64,000 nt of DNA. Source: Novosphingobium silvae (GTDB taxonomy: Bacteria; Pseudomonadota; Alphaproteobacteria; Sphingomonadales; Sphingomonadaceae). The stretch spans positions 1-64,000 of the forward strand of contig NZ_WVTD01000005.1 in the NCBI RefSeq assembly GCF_009856825.1, given 5' to 3'. Below are positions 51,036 through 60,212 of this stretch, piece after piece. The first letter of the stretch is position 1; each line of letters opens with the position of its first letter. The notes beneath the pieces were generated by a model, which was not told the DNA's origin, made no database searches, and worked only from the letters and a program-made list of their open reading frames with translations. The translations under genes were made by a program, and so were the position numbers.

Positions 51036-51187
51036 GACCAGTTTCCTTGTTCAGGCTGGCCCACTCGTCACGCCCGCCTTGTCGCACAGGCGCACACGCG
51101 CCACAAGCGACCCCCGCCGCATAGCGCGGCAAATTCCCCCACATCGACCGAAACCGCAAGGGTGCGCCCGGCAGCGGTAGAGATGAC

Positions 51188-51411
51188 GCAGCGACGCTGT
51201 CGCTGCGGGCAAGCGACGCACGCGCTGCGCGGTTTGTAATGCACCGTACGCACGGGTGCTGTGGCCGAAAACGGCCCTGTAATCAGTGCCTTGCGCTGGC
51301 AGACGCGTCAGCCAAAAAACCACAAAAGTGGCTGACACGTCTGCCGCCCCAGAAAGCGGCGTCCCAAACCCCCAGCATTTCCGCCGTTTTCTGCTGGCAG
51401 ACGCGTCTGCC
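51188..51411. repeat. palindrome cluster upstream of the transfer operon, candidate oriT
   Basis: Contains GCAGCGAC/GTCGCTGC (51188-51206), GGCCG/CGGCC (51263-51276), and three 16-bp sites with an ACGCGT/ACACGT core: GGCAGACGCGTCAGCC (51298-51313), GGCTGACACGTCTGCC (51330-51345, inverted relative to the first) and the perfect palindrome GGCAGACGCGTCTGCC (51396-51411). It lies between divergent transfer genes, where oriT and accessory-protein sites are expected. The rest of 51036-51501 has no supported gene. Confidence 0.7.
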
Positions 51412-51501
51412 ACGTCGATTTTATTGTGATTGCCGTCCATCCGCGCTATATTGCGGCTGCGTCGTGATCTCCTTGCCGAAGCTCCTGATGGAGCGCCCAC
51501 G

Positions 51502-51801
51502 TTGGCAAGGATCACAATCCGGATAGACGATGCGCTTTGCGAGCGGCTGCAGCGCCGTGCTCGTAAAGTCGGCATCAGCGTTGCCGAACTCCTCCGCCCT
51601 GCGATCGACCAGGCCGCCGACCCTCGCGGCGGCTACGTCTATACGACGCAGGACGAAATCCTCTCCTGCGTCATACAGACACTCTCGATCGTCGCGGCAT
51701 CGGTACGCCGTCGGTCGCCCGAAGCGCTCGAGCAGGGCATGGCCGACGCCAAAGCGTTGCTCGAAGCGAAGGGCCTGCTCGGGCCGGAGGACCAGCCATG
51801 A
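51502..51801 (+). CDS. ribbon-helix-helix protein, probable relaxosome accessory
   Basis: About 99 aa from TTG 51502, chosen because GGAG at 51490-51493 has good spacing; the frame is open from 51430. LARITIRIDDALCERLQRRA and VGISVAELLRPAIDQAADPR look like a CopG/TraY-type ribbon-helix-helix. It overlaps the next small ORF by 4 bp and heads the TraD-relaxase operon, so it may bind the nearby 16-bp palindromes. Confidence 0.7.
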   Translation: MARITIRIDDALCERLQRRARKVGISVAELLRPAIDQAADPRGGYVYTTQDEILSCVIQTLSIVAASVRRRSPEALEQGMADAKALLEAKGLLGPEDQP

Positions 51802-51977
51802 GCGGGCGTGGGGATACCCCCGTCACGGGCGCGCTTGTCGGCTCCCTGTCCCCCACTAGAGGCTCCTGCCACGGTGGCGATGGCGGCGATCGCTTCCTTC
51901 TGCCGTCCGGGTCTCACCCCGAACTGAAGGATCAGGCGGTCCCGGATGCCTCTGTTCGGGGGAGGGCGCAATCATGA
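51798..51977 (+). CDS. 59-aa ORF coupled to the RHH and TraD genes
   Basis: Starts at ATG 51798 inside the RHH stop (ATGA) and ends at TGA 51977 overlapping the TraD ATG (ATGA again). Reads MSGRGDTPVTGALVGSLSPT and ends ASVRGRAQS. Gly/Ser-rich, with about 70 percent GC at third positions. The double overlap argues it is translated, perhaps only to couple TraD synthesis. Confidence 0.5.
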   Translation: MSGRGDTPVTGALVGSLSPTRGSCHGGDGGDRFLLPSGSHPELKDQAVPDASVRGRAQS

Positions 51978-54112
51978 GCATCTTCCGTAACGACACATTG
52001 GGCTCATGGACCCGCGGTGGTCAGGCGATCGTCCACAATGTCAGGATGACCACCCAGGTCTTCTTCCAGACCGTGGTCGCGGGGATCGTCCTGTGGGCGA
52101 TGGGGACTGGCTGGTATGCCTTCGAGAAGTCGAGCGAGTATCAGCGTTTCGTTCTGGTCAAGATGGCGGAGGCCAGCTTCAAGGCCGATACCGCGCGAGG
52201 AACCAGTGACCCCATGCTGTTCCGCACCCCGGACGGTCGGGAATATTGGACGTCGGCCGACGCCCTTATCGAATCCCGCGTCGGTAAGAAGGCGCTCGGT
52301 AAACTCGAAACCGACCTCATCCATGGGGCGGCCATTGCCGGTATGGGGGCACTCGCCGCGCTGGTTTTCGCCTGGTTCTATTTTACCCGGACAGGACGCG
52401 GCCTCGGGTCCAACGAATATATTCGCGGCGCCCGCTTTGGGACGATCTCGGAAGTCCGCCGTGCTCTCCGGGGGCAGAAGAAAGGGGCGCTCAACATCGG
52501 CGGCGTCGCGGTGCCAGAGGCCTTCGAGCCGGAGCATATCCTGCTTGTCGGCGCCCCCGGCACGGGGAAAACCAACCTCATCACCACCATGCTCGCTGGG
52601 ATCCGCAAGCAGGGCAAGCGGGCCATCGTCTATGACACCGCCGGGAGCTTCGTCGAGAAATTCTACCGCCCCGGACGCGACATCCTCCTTAACCCGCTGG
52701 ACAAGCGCACTGACATCTGGAGCCCCTGGGTCGATGTCCCGCAGGAGTATCACTACGACCAGATCGCGGAATCTACCATCCCCGACAAGCATGGCGATCC
52801 CTTCTGGTCGAAGGCAGCACGCGGTACGCTGGTCGCGGTCCTGCGCAAGCTTGCCCGGCAGAAGCACACCCTCATCTCGATCCTGCTCGACCGCGTGCTC
52901 CGCTCCCCGGTCGCGGACCTCGCCGCCTATGTGAAGGGCACTGATGCCGCCGCGTTCATCTCCTCGGAAGGGGAGCGCACTTCTGCCGGCGTCCAGGCCG
53001 AGCTCGCCTCGGTCATGCGCAGTTTCTCCTATCTTGACGATACGGTGGACGGTTTCTCGATCCGTAAATGGGTCGAGGACGAGAAGGACGACAGCTGGCT
53101 GTTCGTGACCGTCAAGGCCGACCAGCTTCCCTCGCTGCGTCCCCTCATCACCGTCTGGCTCGATATCGCGATCAGCGCGATCATGAGCCTTACGCCCGAT
53201 CGCAACCGGCGGCTCTATTGCGTGATCGACGAGTTGCCGACGCTTCAGAAGCTTCCTTCGCTATCCGACTTCCTGGCCCGTGCGCGCAAATATGGGGGCT
53301 GCGGCATATTGGGGTTCCAGTCCTATCCCCAGCTCAATGCCACCTACGGCAAGGAGGATGCCGCCGCCATCACCGGCTACTGCTCGACCTGGGTGGCGCT
53401 CCGGGCCAACGATTCCGATACCTCGGAACTCATCTCCAAGAATCTCGGCCGGGTCGAGCAAGTCGAGGCGAACGAGGGCATGTCCTACGGCGTCAACGAC
53501 ATGCGCGACGGGGTGAACTTAAGCCGTATGCAGGTGACCCGCCCGCTGGTGATGGACACCGAGGTCAACCACCTGCCCAACCTTTCGGGGTTTCTCCGGT
53601 TCGGTCGCAACCTCCCCGTCGTGCGCTTCACTGATCGCTTCAATCTCCTGCCAACGGTCGCACCCGCCTTCATCGAACGGAACGAACCGCCCAAGCGACT
53701 GCCGATCGGCGAGAAGATCATATGCGAGACACGGAAAAGTCGCCGGGCGGCGCAAGCACGACAAACGGCCGCTAGGAAAGGAGAGGCTTCATCGGACCAA
53801 GGCGCAAGACCGACACCCGGGAAGCCGCAGGGCGACTTTTTCAACCGCCCGAACGATCCTCCACCCGTGGACGAGACGACCGGTGTGCCGATCCCCGAAG
53901 AGGCGGCCGGTCACGACAAAAGCACAATACCTCCGGATCATCCTGATCCCGACATGGGCGAGGGCGATTTGCCGATCGAGGACCATGCTGATGCGGACGA
54001 CGTGGTCGCGACGCCCATCCCACTGCTGGGCGCGCGGCGGGGGACCCTTCGCGTATCGCTCGATAGCCATGGCCGGTCCGAAGGACCGCGCGAGAAGGCG
54101 AAGCCGGCATGA
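51974..54112 (+). CDS. traD: TraD type IV coupling protein
   Basis: A 712-aa inner-membrane ATPase. Two N-terminal membrane segments (about 30-48 and 118-136), then the motor: Walker A GAPGTGKT (193-200), Walker B around RLYCVIDELPTL, and the TraD segment ARKYGGCGILGFQSYPQLNA. The acidic C-terminal tail could contact the relaxase. It delivers the relaxase-DNA complex to the secretion channel. Overlaps the relaxase gene by 4 bp. Confidence 0.95.
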   Translation: MSIFRNDTLGSWTRGGQAIVHNVRMTTQVFFQTVVAGIVLWAMGTGWYAFEKSSEYQRFVLVKMAEASFKADTARGTSDPMLFRTPDGREYWTSADALIESRVGKKALGKLETDLIHGAAIAGMGALAALVFAWFYFTRTGRGLGSNEYIRGARFGTISEVRRALRGQKKGALNIGGVAVPEAFEPEHILLVGAPGTGKTNLITTMLAGIRKQGKRAIVYDTAGSFVEKFYRPGRDILLNPLDKRTDIWSPWVDVPQEYHYDQIAESTIPDKHGDPFWSKAARGTLVAVLRKLARQKHTLISILLDRVLRSPVADLAAYVKGTDAAAFISSEGERTSAGVQAELASVMRSFSYLDDTVDGFSIRKWVEDEKDDSWLFVTVKADQLPSLRPLITVWLDIAISAIMSLTPDRNRRLYCVIDELPTLQKLPSLSDFLARARKYGGCGILGFQSYPQLNATYGKEDAAAITGYCSTWVALRANDSDTSELISKNLGRVEQVEANEGMSYGVNDMRDGVNLSRMQVTRPLVMDTEVNHLPNLSGFLRFGRNLPVVRFTDRFNLLPTVAPAFIERNEPPKRLPIGEKIICETRKSRRAAQARQTAARKGEASSDQGARPTPGKPQGDFFNRPNDPPPVDETTGVPIPEEAAGHDKSTIPPDHPDPDMGEGDLPIEDHADADDVVATPIPLLGARRGTLRVSLDSHGRSEGPREKAKPA

Positions 54113-57075
54113 TACATCCCCGCCGTCTCAAGGGCACGGCCGCCAATATCAGCCGCTACTATACGATCGGCGACTATTATACCAAGGGCGGCGACGAACC
54201 GTCTGAATGGGGTGGCAAGCTTGCTCCCGGTCTCGGCCTGTCGGGCAAGGTCGATCCCAAACAGTTCGAGGAACTGCTGGCCGGCAAGGTCGGCGACCAG
54301 CAACTCGGTCGGCGCCGCAAGGAAGGTATCCAGCACCATCCCGGCTGGGACTTCAACATCAGCGCCCCCAAGTCGATCTCGATCCTGGCGCTGGTGACGG
54401 GCGACGAGCGGATCATCGCAGCGCATGAACGGGCGGTTGGCGTCGCGCTGGCCCATCTTGAAGAGCATGCCGAACTGCGCCGCCGCGTCGAGGGCGAGAT
54501 CGTCCATGAAACGACCGGCCGGCTTCTCTTCGCCCGCTTCACCGAACATGCGAGCCGCGACCTCGATCCGCACCTTCATACCCATGTCGTCGTCCTCAAC
54601 ATGACCAACCATCTTCGTGGCGACCGGATGTCGAGCCTCGAGACGCGTTCGATGTTCGCGGAACAGCTCGTTACTGGGCAGATTTATCGCAACGAACTAG
54701 CCCATGACGTGCGTGAGCTCGGTCACGAGATTGTGTTCGATCCGCGCCGCGGTCTGTTCGAGGTAGCCGGCGTCCCCGGCGAAATGATCCGCGAATATTC
54801 GCAGCGGGCAGAGGAGATAAACGCCCATGCGAAGGAACATTGCCTCACCGGACAGGCTGCTCGGCGCATATCCTTCTTCGAGACGCGCAAAGCCAAGGAA
54901 AAGATCGGACTGGAGGACCTCCAGGAGCGGTGGAACAAACGTGCCGAACCCTGGCGCGAGGATCTCGACAAGCTCATGGCGGCCGTCGCGGAGCGCGGCG
55001 AACGCACGATCGAGACTGATCCGGGCGTCGCCCGCCGCGCTGCGCTATTCGGAATCCGGCAAAGCGAGACGCGTGAAGCGGTCAACAATATCGGGCGGCT
55101 GTACCGCACCGCGCTCGCCTCCCATGTCGGTGAGGTCCGGTTCGGTGACGTGCGTCCGATATTCGATGCTCAGGAAGCCGATCGCAAGCTGCTCCGCACA
55201 GTACGCCAGACCGGCGATCAACCGCTTCCACGGGGACGCTCGTCGCGGCGGACCGCGAAACTGGAACTGGCCCTGTCGGAACATCTATCGCTCGCCATGG
55301 GCGATGCCTCTCCCGTCGCCAGCTCCGAGCGGCTGGCAGAGGCCGCGGTTGCTGCCGGTCTGACGCAAGAGCAGGCGCGCGCGCTCGAAGGGATCGGTAC
55401 GGGCAACAACCGTCTTGTCGCGATCCACGGCGTCGCGGGCGCAGGAAAATCGACCCTGGTCGGCGCGCTGGTCGATGCGACCCGCGACGATTACATGACA
55501 ATCGCACTTGCGCCGACGTCTTCGGCAGCGGCAGAACTGGGTAACCAGGCAAATATCGAATCCCGCACGGTCGCCTCACTGCTCGCCGGTGGCGGCCATA
55601 ATATCACCGACAGGCATATTCTTGTGCTCGACGAGGCGGGCCAGCTCGGTAACCGTCAGGCATTGCGCATCCTGGAGATCAGCCGCGCGACCGGCGCGAG
55701 GCTCATCCTGCTTGGCGACAACAAGCAGACCGGTGCGATCGAGCAGGGCAAGGCGTTCTGGCTCCTTCAGCAGCTGGGACTGCCCACCAGTCAACTTCTC
55801 GATCCCATGCGCCAGCAAACCAGGACGACGAAAGAGTCGGTGGCGATGGCGCGCAAGGGCGACTATGCGGCTTCGCTTGCCGCGCTCGATCGTGTGAACA
55901 CCGGGGAGACCGCAGAGGCTCTCGCCAAGGATATCGTCGTCGAGTGGACCCGGCTGCGGCCCGCTGCGCGCAATGCCACCAATATCCTTGTGCTCGACAA
56001 TGCGACCCGGTTGATCGTCAACAGCCACATCCGCGAAGTGCTGAAACGCGAGGGCGCGGTCGCGGCCAATGATCACCGGCTCGAAGTCCTGACGCCGGCG
56101 GGCATGACAGATCAGGAAAAGCAGATCGCCCGCTTCTACACTGAAGGCCAGGTGCTCAAGTTTGCGCGCGACTACGCGGGTCTCGGAATCGCCCGGGACG
56201 CGGAATATCGCGTGGTCGGGATTGGGCGGAATAATAATGGCCGCCAGGTCGTGCGCCTGGCCGACGAGCATGGCCGTCAGATTGAATGGAATCCCCGGCT
56301 TGGCAAAGCGGCGCACGTCAACGTCTTCCTGACCGAGCAGCGCCAGCTCGGCGAGGGGGACCGCATCCAGTGGCGGCTCGTCAACAAGGATATCGGCGTC
56401 AAGAACGCCGAGCGTGGCACTGTGTTGGCCTTCGACGGGACGATTGCCACTATCAAATGGGACCGCGGCGAGCGTGTGCAGGATGTGGACCTGTCCGCTC
56501 ATAGGACCTGGGACCACGGCTACGCGGAAACTGTCTATTCCTCCCAGTCGAAAAGCTACCCGCGGACCTATGTGCTGGCGCCGGTCGAATCCGGTCTGGT
56601 CAACGGCCAGAACTATTACACTGCGATCACCCGCGCTCGCTATGGTGTGAAGCTGTGGACCGAGGATGTGACACGTCTTGCGGCCAAGCTGGCGTCGCGC
56701 TCGGGCGAGAAGACCTCGACGCTCGAAGGGCTTGGCCGGCTCAAGGCCGACAGCCACAAGCAGCGGGGCGCGCGCCACAAGGAACGCCACGATCGGTCGC
56801 GCGAGGCGAATGCCCGCGAACGGGACGAACGCAACGCCGAGCGCGAACAGCGCCGGCAGGGGCGGGGTAACACAGGCCCGCCGGGCTTCGCTGACAGCCT
56901 TGCCAGTCGCGCGCAAGAGGCTGCCGTTTTGGTCGACCGCTTCCTGCGCGGCACTCTCGATCGCGATCGCGCGCCCGAATCCACCGAGCGTGGCAGCGCG
57001 CCCCATCATGTTCACCAGCCAGCACCTCAACCGCAGCATGACCATGGCGATCATGGCAGCGGACACGACCGATAG
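54109..57075 (+). CDS. traI: MobF-family conjugative relaxase-helicase (TraI/TrwC-like)
   Basis: A 988-aa protein. N-terminal relaxase: tyrosines in NISRYYTIGDYYTK (Y17, Y18, Y23, Y24) and the metal-binding H155, H157, H159 in DPHLHTH. C-terminal RecD-like helicase: Walker A VAGAGKST (about 442-449), VLDEAGQLGN, LLGDNKQTGAIEQGKAF and NYYTAITRARYGVKLW. A charged tail follows. It nicks oriT, stays attached and unwinds the strand. Uncertain only in the exact tyrosine used. Confidence 0.95.
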   Translation: MIHPRRLKGTAANISRYYTIGDYYTKGGDEPSEWGGKLAPGLGLSGKVDPKQFEELLAGKVGDQQLGRRRKEGIQHHPGWDFNISAPKSISILALVTGDERIIAAHERAVGVALAHLEEHAELRRRVEGEIVHETTGRLLFARFTEHASRDLDPHLHTHVVVLNMTNHLRGDRMSSLETRSMFAEQLVTGQIYRNELAHDVRELGHEIVFDPRRGLFEVAGVPGEMIREYSQRAEEINAHAKEHCLTGQAARRISFFETRKAKEKIGLEDLQERWNKRAEPWREDLDKLMAAVAERGERTIETDPGVARRAALFGIRQSETREAVNNIGRLYRTALASHVGEVRFGDVRPIFDAQEADRKLLRTVRQTGDQPLPRGRSSRRTAKLELALSEHLSLAMGDASPVASSERLAEAAVAAGLTQEQARALEGIGTGNNRLVAIHGVAGAGKSTLVGALVDATRDDYMTIALAPTSSAAAELGNQANIESRTVASLLAGGGHNITDRHILVLDEAGQLGNRQALRILEISRATGARLILLGDNKQTGAIEQGKAFWLLQQLGLPTSQLLDPMRQQTRTTKESVAMARKGDYAASLAALDRVNTGETAEALAKDIVVEWTRLRPAARNATNILVLDNATRLIVNSHIREVLKREGAVAANDHRLEVLTPAGMTDQEKQIARFYTEGQVLKFARDYAGLGIARDAEYRVVGIGRNNNGRQVVRLADEHGRQIEWNPRLGKAAHVNVFLTEQRQLGEGDRIQWRLVNKDIGVKNAERGTVLAFDGTIATIKWDRGERVQDVDLSAHRTWDHGYAETVYSSQSKSYPRTYVLAPVESGLVNGQNYYTAITRARYGVKLWTEDVTRLAAKLASRSGEKTSTLEGLGRLKADSHKQRGARHKERHDRSREANARERDERNAEREQRRQGRGNTGPPGFADSLASRAQEAAVLVDRFLRGTLDRDRAPESTERGSAPHHVHQPAPQPQHDHGDHGSGHDR

Positions 57076-57086
57076 GAGGGTTACCC

Positions 57087-57674
57087 ATGAATCTGAATCT
57101 TGTTCTCATTCTGATCCTCTGCACCGCACTGCTGGCGCTTCTCTTTCGTCACGACCGCATCCCCATCCGCCATCGATGGCGACGGCGGCAGGCCCGGGAG
57201 ATGTGCGAGCAACTGCGGGGGCGGGACCGCGATCAGCCGGTCGCGCTCCATTATGCGCGGTTCCGCGCCATGGACCCGCTCGCGTTCGAGGAGTTGCTGC
57301 TCGAAGCCTTCGAGCGGCGCGGGCACCGCGTCATCCGCAATTGCCGCTATACGGGTGACGGCGGCGTCGACGGCGAAGTCATCATCGATGGAATACGCTT
57401 CCTGATCCAGGCCAAGCGCTACAAAGACGCCATCAGGCCCGAACATGTCTGGGACTTTGCCCAGCTCTGCGCCACCAGAAGGCAGCGCGGCCTGTTCATT
57501 CATACCGGCCGCACCGGCGGGATGAGTCGCGCCGTTGTCGATGGTGCGACGGGTATCCAGATCGTGTCAGGCCAGAAACTGCTCGCCCTGTTGACGGGGG
57601 CGCCGTTCTTACCTGACCTGTGTGAACCTCGTCGCCCCAGAGAAACCATCGCTTTCAGGCGGACGTCGTCATGA
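57087..57674 (+). CDS. membrane-anchored Mrr-like restriction endonuclease-fold protein
   Basis: A 195-aa protein. An N-terminal membrane segment (LNLVLILILCTALLALLF) is followed by a Mrr-type PD-(D/E)XK domain: DPLAFEELLLEAFERRGHRV, GDGGVDGEVIIDGIRFLIQA, then KRYKD with the catalytic Asp, Gln and Lys. It is 11 bp after the relaxase in the same operon and overlaps the transglycosylase by 4 bp. A membrane-bound nuclease next to the transfer channel could act on DNA at the membrane; its role in transfer is unproven. Confidence 0.85.
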   Translation: MNLNLVLILILCTALLALLFRHDRIPIRHRWRRRQAREMCEQLRGRDRDQPVALHYARFRAMDPLAFEELLLEAFERRGHRVIRNCRYTGDGGVDGEVIIDGIRFLIQAKRYKDAIRPEHVWDFAQLCATRRQRGLFIHTGRTGGMSRAVVDGATGIQIVSGQKLLALLTGAPFLPDLCEPRRPRETIAFRRTSS

Positions 57675-58228
57675 ACGCGCTGTCCTGCTCACGATCGCAG
57701 CGACCCCGCTATTATATCGGCATCGCCTCGCTTTTGTCGCTCTCGCTTGTTCTCGCGCCAACGCCCGCACTGGCACAGCGTGGAGGATCGGCGGAGGCGG
57801 CCGAGCTCGCGCGCTGCATCCGCATTGCTGCGCGGGGCTATGGCTGGCTCGAAAAGACCCTCTGGGGACTGCGCAAGCAGGAGGCGGGCTGGATCGGAGC
57901 CGAAATCGCCAACACCAACGGAACGCATGACCTGGGACCGCTCCAGATCAACTCATGGTGGGTGCCCCGCATCGCCCGCCTCATCGGCAGGTCCGAGCAT
58001 CAGGTCCGCCATTGGCTGCGCTACGATGCCTGCTTCAATGTCGAAGCGGCGCGCTGGATATTCATCTCCGGACTGGAGGCTACAGGCGACTATTGGAAGG
58101 CCATCGGCACTTATCACAGCCCCACCGCCTGGCGACAGCGGGCCTATGCAACAAAGGTCGCAACCCACATGCGCGTGAGGTTCGGACCGAAGGTGTTCGC
58201 AGCAACCGGTATCGACGCACCGAGATAG
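57671..58228 (+). CDS. lytic transglycosylase (VirB1-like)
   Basis: A 185-aa protein. Signal peptide-like start (IASLLSLSLVLAPTPALA, cleavage near ALAQ). The SLT domain has GLRKQEAGWIGAEIANTNGT (catalytic Glu), HDLGPLQINSWW and TYHSPTAWRQRAYA. It would open the peptidoglycan for the transfer channel in the periplasm. Confidence 0.9.
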   Translation: MNALSCSRSQRPRYYIGIASLLSLSLVLAPTPALAQRGGSAEAAELARCIRIAARGYGWLEKTLWGLRKQEAGWIGAEIANTNGTHDLGPLQINSWWVPRIARLIGRSEHQVRHWLRYDACFNVEAARWIFISGLEATGDYWKAIGTYHSPTAWRQRAYATKVATHMRVRFGPKVFAATGIDAPR

Positions 58229-58380
58229 GGGCGACGAGAAGCGGGAACCGGTGGCCGGATATGGCAGTGTCGCCGTTTCCTGGGTGACTGGTATCCTAGG
58301 CTGCCATTGCTGGACGGCATTGGTGATGAGCTCGGCGCTACTATCTCAGCGTATGTGTTCGGGTGGGCCACGCGAGATGA

Positions 58381-58630
58381 ACAGGTCAGTCAATCCTCGA
58401 CCATGTTGTCGCTCTGGCGAAGGCAAACACTCAACTGGGCGTCAAACTAGCCGAGGTCTGGCGCGAGAGTGGGTAGAAGCTGATCGTCCTCGGCACCAGG
58501 GCTGAGGGGGAGGCCCGCGATGAAACGCTGTCGGTACTTCGCCGCAAGCTCTACGATATCACGCGGCTTGGCATGACAGTCGTCATCGCCGGTGACGAGA
58601 CCGTGCCGCGTATTACCCCAGATCTGGCGT
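58381..58630 (+). pseudogene. decayed reading frame with an internal amber codon
   Basis: The frame reads ILDHVVALAKANTQLGVKLA, EVWRESG, TAG at 58474-58476, then KLIVLGTRAEGEARDETLSV, LRRKLYDITRLGMTVVIAGD. Both sides look coding, and GAG to TAG would explain the stop. The family is not recognised. DNA between 58229 and 58381 shows no supported gene. Confidence 0.4.
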
Positions 58631-58642
58631 TTTTGGGGCAGA

Positions 58643-58970
58643 ATGAACCGCAACGCTGTCGCGCTGGATCGCATTCGCATGGGCCGCGCCGCGCGTCCCA
58701 GTGTCCTCTACGGTCTTCGCGGTGTCGGCAAGACCGTGTTGCTGGTGACGATGCGGGATGCCGCCGAGGTGGAGGGGACGTCGATCTTTATGATCGAAGC
58801 GCCTGAGAACCGATCTCTCCCCGGCATTCTCGTTCGGCGCTTCGGGCGGCGCTGCTGCGGCTCCACCGAGAGAAGCAGGCTTCAGAGGGGGCGATCTCGA
58901 AGCGGATCTTTCGGATCTGATAGTCACGATAGGGAAGGCCGCACGGGAATGGGGTGGCTCGCCGCCGCGT
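58643..58970 (+). pseudogene. N-terminal fragment of an AAA-type ATPase, frameshifted
   Basis: From ATG 58643: MNRNAVALDRIRMGRAARPS, VLYGLRGVGKTVLLVTMRDA (Walker A), FMIEAPENRSLPGIL. Coding then shifts frame (ALRAALLRLHREKQASEGAI) and again (DLEADLSDLIVTIGKAAREW) before ending at an unrelated junction near 58965. Resembles bacterial ATP-binding proteins of the archaeal-ATPase type. Not functional. Confidence 0.65.
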
Positions 58971-59233
58971 GCTGGCGGCAACGTGATCGTCCAACTCGCC
59001 GCGCCCGGGGCCTGCCGCTTGAGAAATGTCAAGGCGGCGTCGAGCGCAACCGGCGTAACGGTCGTACCGCGCAACTCCGGCCGCATCCAAAGGGAAATCT
59101 CCTGCTGGAACAACGATGTCGTCCCGAACAGGAAGATCAGGAAAAGCAACCACCCGGGCAGGAGTCCCACCCAGGTGTGCAGCCGCGCCATCGACTGTCG
59201 GAATGACCTCGTCGCGACCGATGCCGCCGGCAT
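58965..59233 (-). pseudogene. N-terminal fragment of a PepSY-associated membrane protein
   Basis: From ATG 59233: MPAASVATRSFRQSMARLHT, WVGLLPGWLLFLIFLFGTTS (membrane segment), LFQQEISLWMRPELRG. This is the start of a PepSY-TM protein, usually next to siderophore receptor genes. It is cut off near 58965 by the ATPase fragment. Confidence 0.7.
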
Positions 59234-59264
59234 CTGAGAAATGTAGCTGTTCAAGGCTATGGCG

Positions 59265-59400
59265 TCAGAAGCGGTAGCGCACCGTCGCCATCGCGTTACG
59301 GGGGTCGCCATAGACGCTCGTTGGATAACCAAGGCCCGACTGCCCCGTCAGAGAACGGTAGTATTTCTTGTCGAACAGGTTGTTGACGTTAACAGCCCGC
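59265..59400 (-). pseudogene. C-terminal fragment of a TonB-dependent receptor
   Basis: Reads VNVNNLFDKKYYRSLTGQSG, LGYPTSVYGDPRNAMATVRY, RF: the conserved last strands of a TonB-dependent siderophore receptor, ending in Phe. The rest of the gene is absent, replaced by a transposase fragment. It lies upstream of the PepSY fragment on the same strand, as in intact siderophore loci. Confidence 0.8.
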
Positions 59401-59428
59401 TGCCGAAGTCGATTTTTCGGGACGGCGC

Positions 59429-59737
59429 TCAGCCCGGCCCCGCAGACATGATGATCAGCAGCACGCCGGCTTCGGCTGCGACTTGGCCGACGAGGGCGAA
59501 GATCAGCGCGTTTTCGGTCTGAGCGACGATCAAAAACGCCTGTGAAGCGCTGGCGGCCTCCCTTGGGGTGCCACATCCGAACAGTGCGCGCATGAGGATG
59601 CCCAGGTTGAAGCCGGCGACGTGGATCAGATACCTCTTGTGGAGGTTTTCGCGCCCACGCAGCCATGCGCGGCGCATGCCGCCCCGGTCCAGGACATGGG
59701 CAAAGCTGCGTTCCACCAGCTCGCCGCGTTTGCGCAT
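59429..59737 (-). pseudogene. C-terminal fragment of a DDE (IS1182-like) transposase
   Basis: Reads RKRGELVERSFAHVLDRGGM, RRAWLRGRENLHKRYLIHVA, GFNLGILMRALFGCGTPREA. The E-R-x-F-A-H block is the DDE transposase C-terminus, of IS1182-like type in my reading. The N-terminal part is missing at 59737, where TrbI sequence begins on the other strand. Confidence 0.7.
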
Positions 59738-59741
59738 CGTC

Positions 59742-60212
59742 CTGCTGATCCCGCAAGGCTCGCGCATTCTGGGCCGCTACAACAGCCAGGTCAGCTATGG
59801 GCAAAGCCGCGTTCAAGTCGTCTGGAACCGGATCATCCTGCCCGACACGTCATCGCTGACGCTCGACAACCTGGCCGGCACCGACCCGGCCGGCTATGCC
59901 GGTTTGGAGGATGAAGTCGATTGGCATTGGGATCGCATCTTCGCCGGCGCCGTGCTGACAACGCTGCTGGGCGTTGGCGCCGAACTGGCCGCACCGGAGA
60001 ACCGGCAGGACGGCGATCGCGTCATCATCGCCGGGCGCGACAGTGCGCAGGACAGCATCAATCAGGTCGGCCAGGAGATGACCCGGCGCAACCTGAACAT
60101 CCAGCCCACCTTGACCGAACGGCCGGGCCTGCCGGTTCGCATCATCGTCAACAGGGATCTCGTACTGCGGTCCTACCAGCCACTGTTTTTTAACAAGGGG
60201 ACTTCCCGATGA
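59742..60212 (+). pseudogene. trbI: C-terminal fragment of TrbI (VirB10-like)
   Basis: From near 59742 the plus frame reads LLIPQGSRILGRYNSQVSYG, then SLTLDNLAGTDPAGYAGLED, VDWHWDRIFAGAVLTTLLG and PVRIIVNRDLVLRSYQPLFF. This is the C-terminal half of TrbI, the mating-channel core protein. The N-terminal half and upstream trb genes are absent. Overlaps DUF2274 by 4 bp, the native arrangement. Confidence 0.88.

Noticed and set aside
55576..57066. 496-aa minus-strand frame opposite the relaxase helicase domain
   Set aside because: It is antisense to clear helicase motifs of TraI and has no recognisable protein features.
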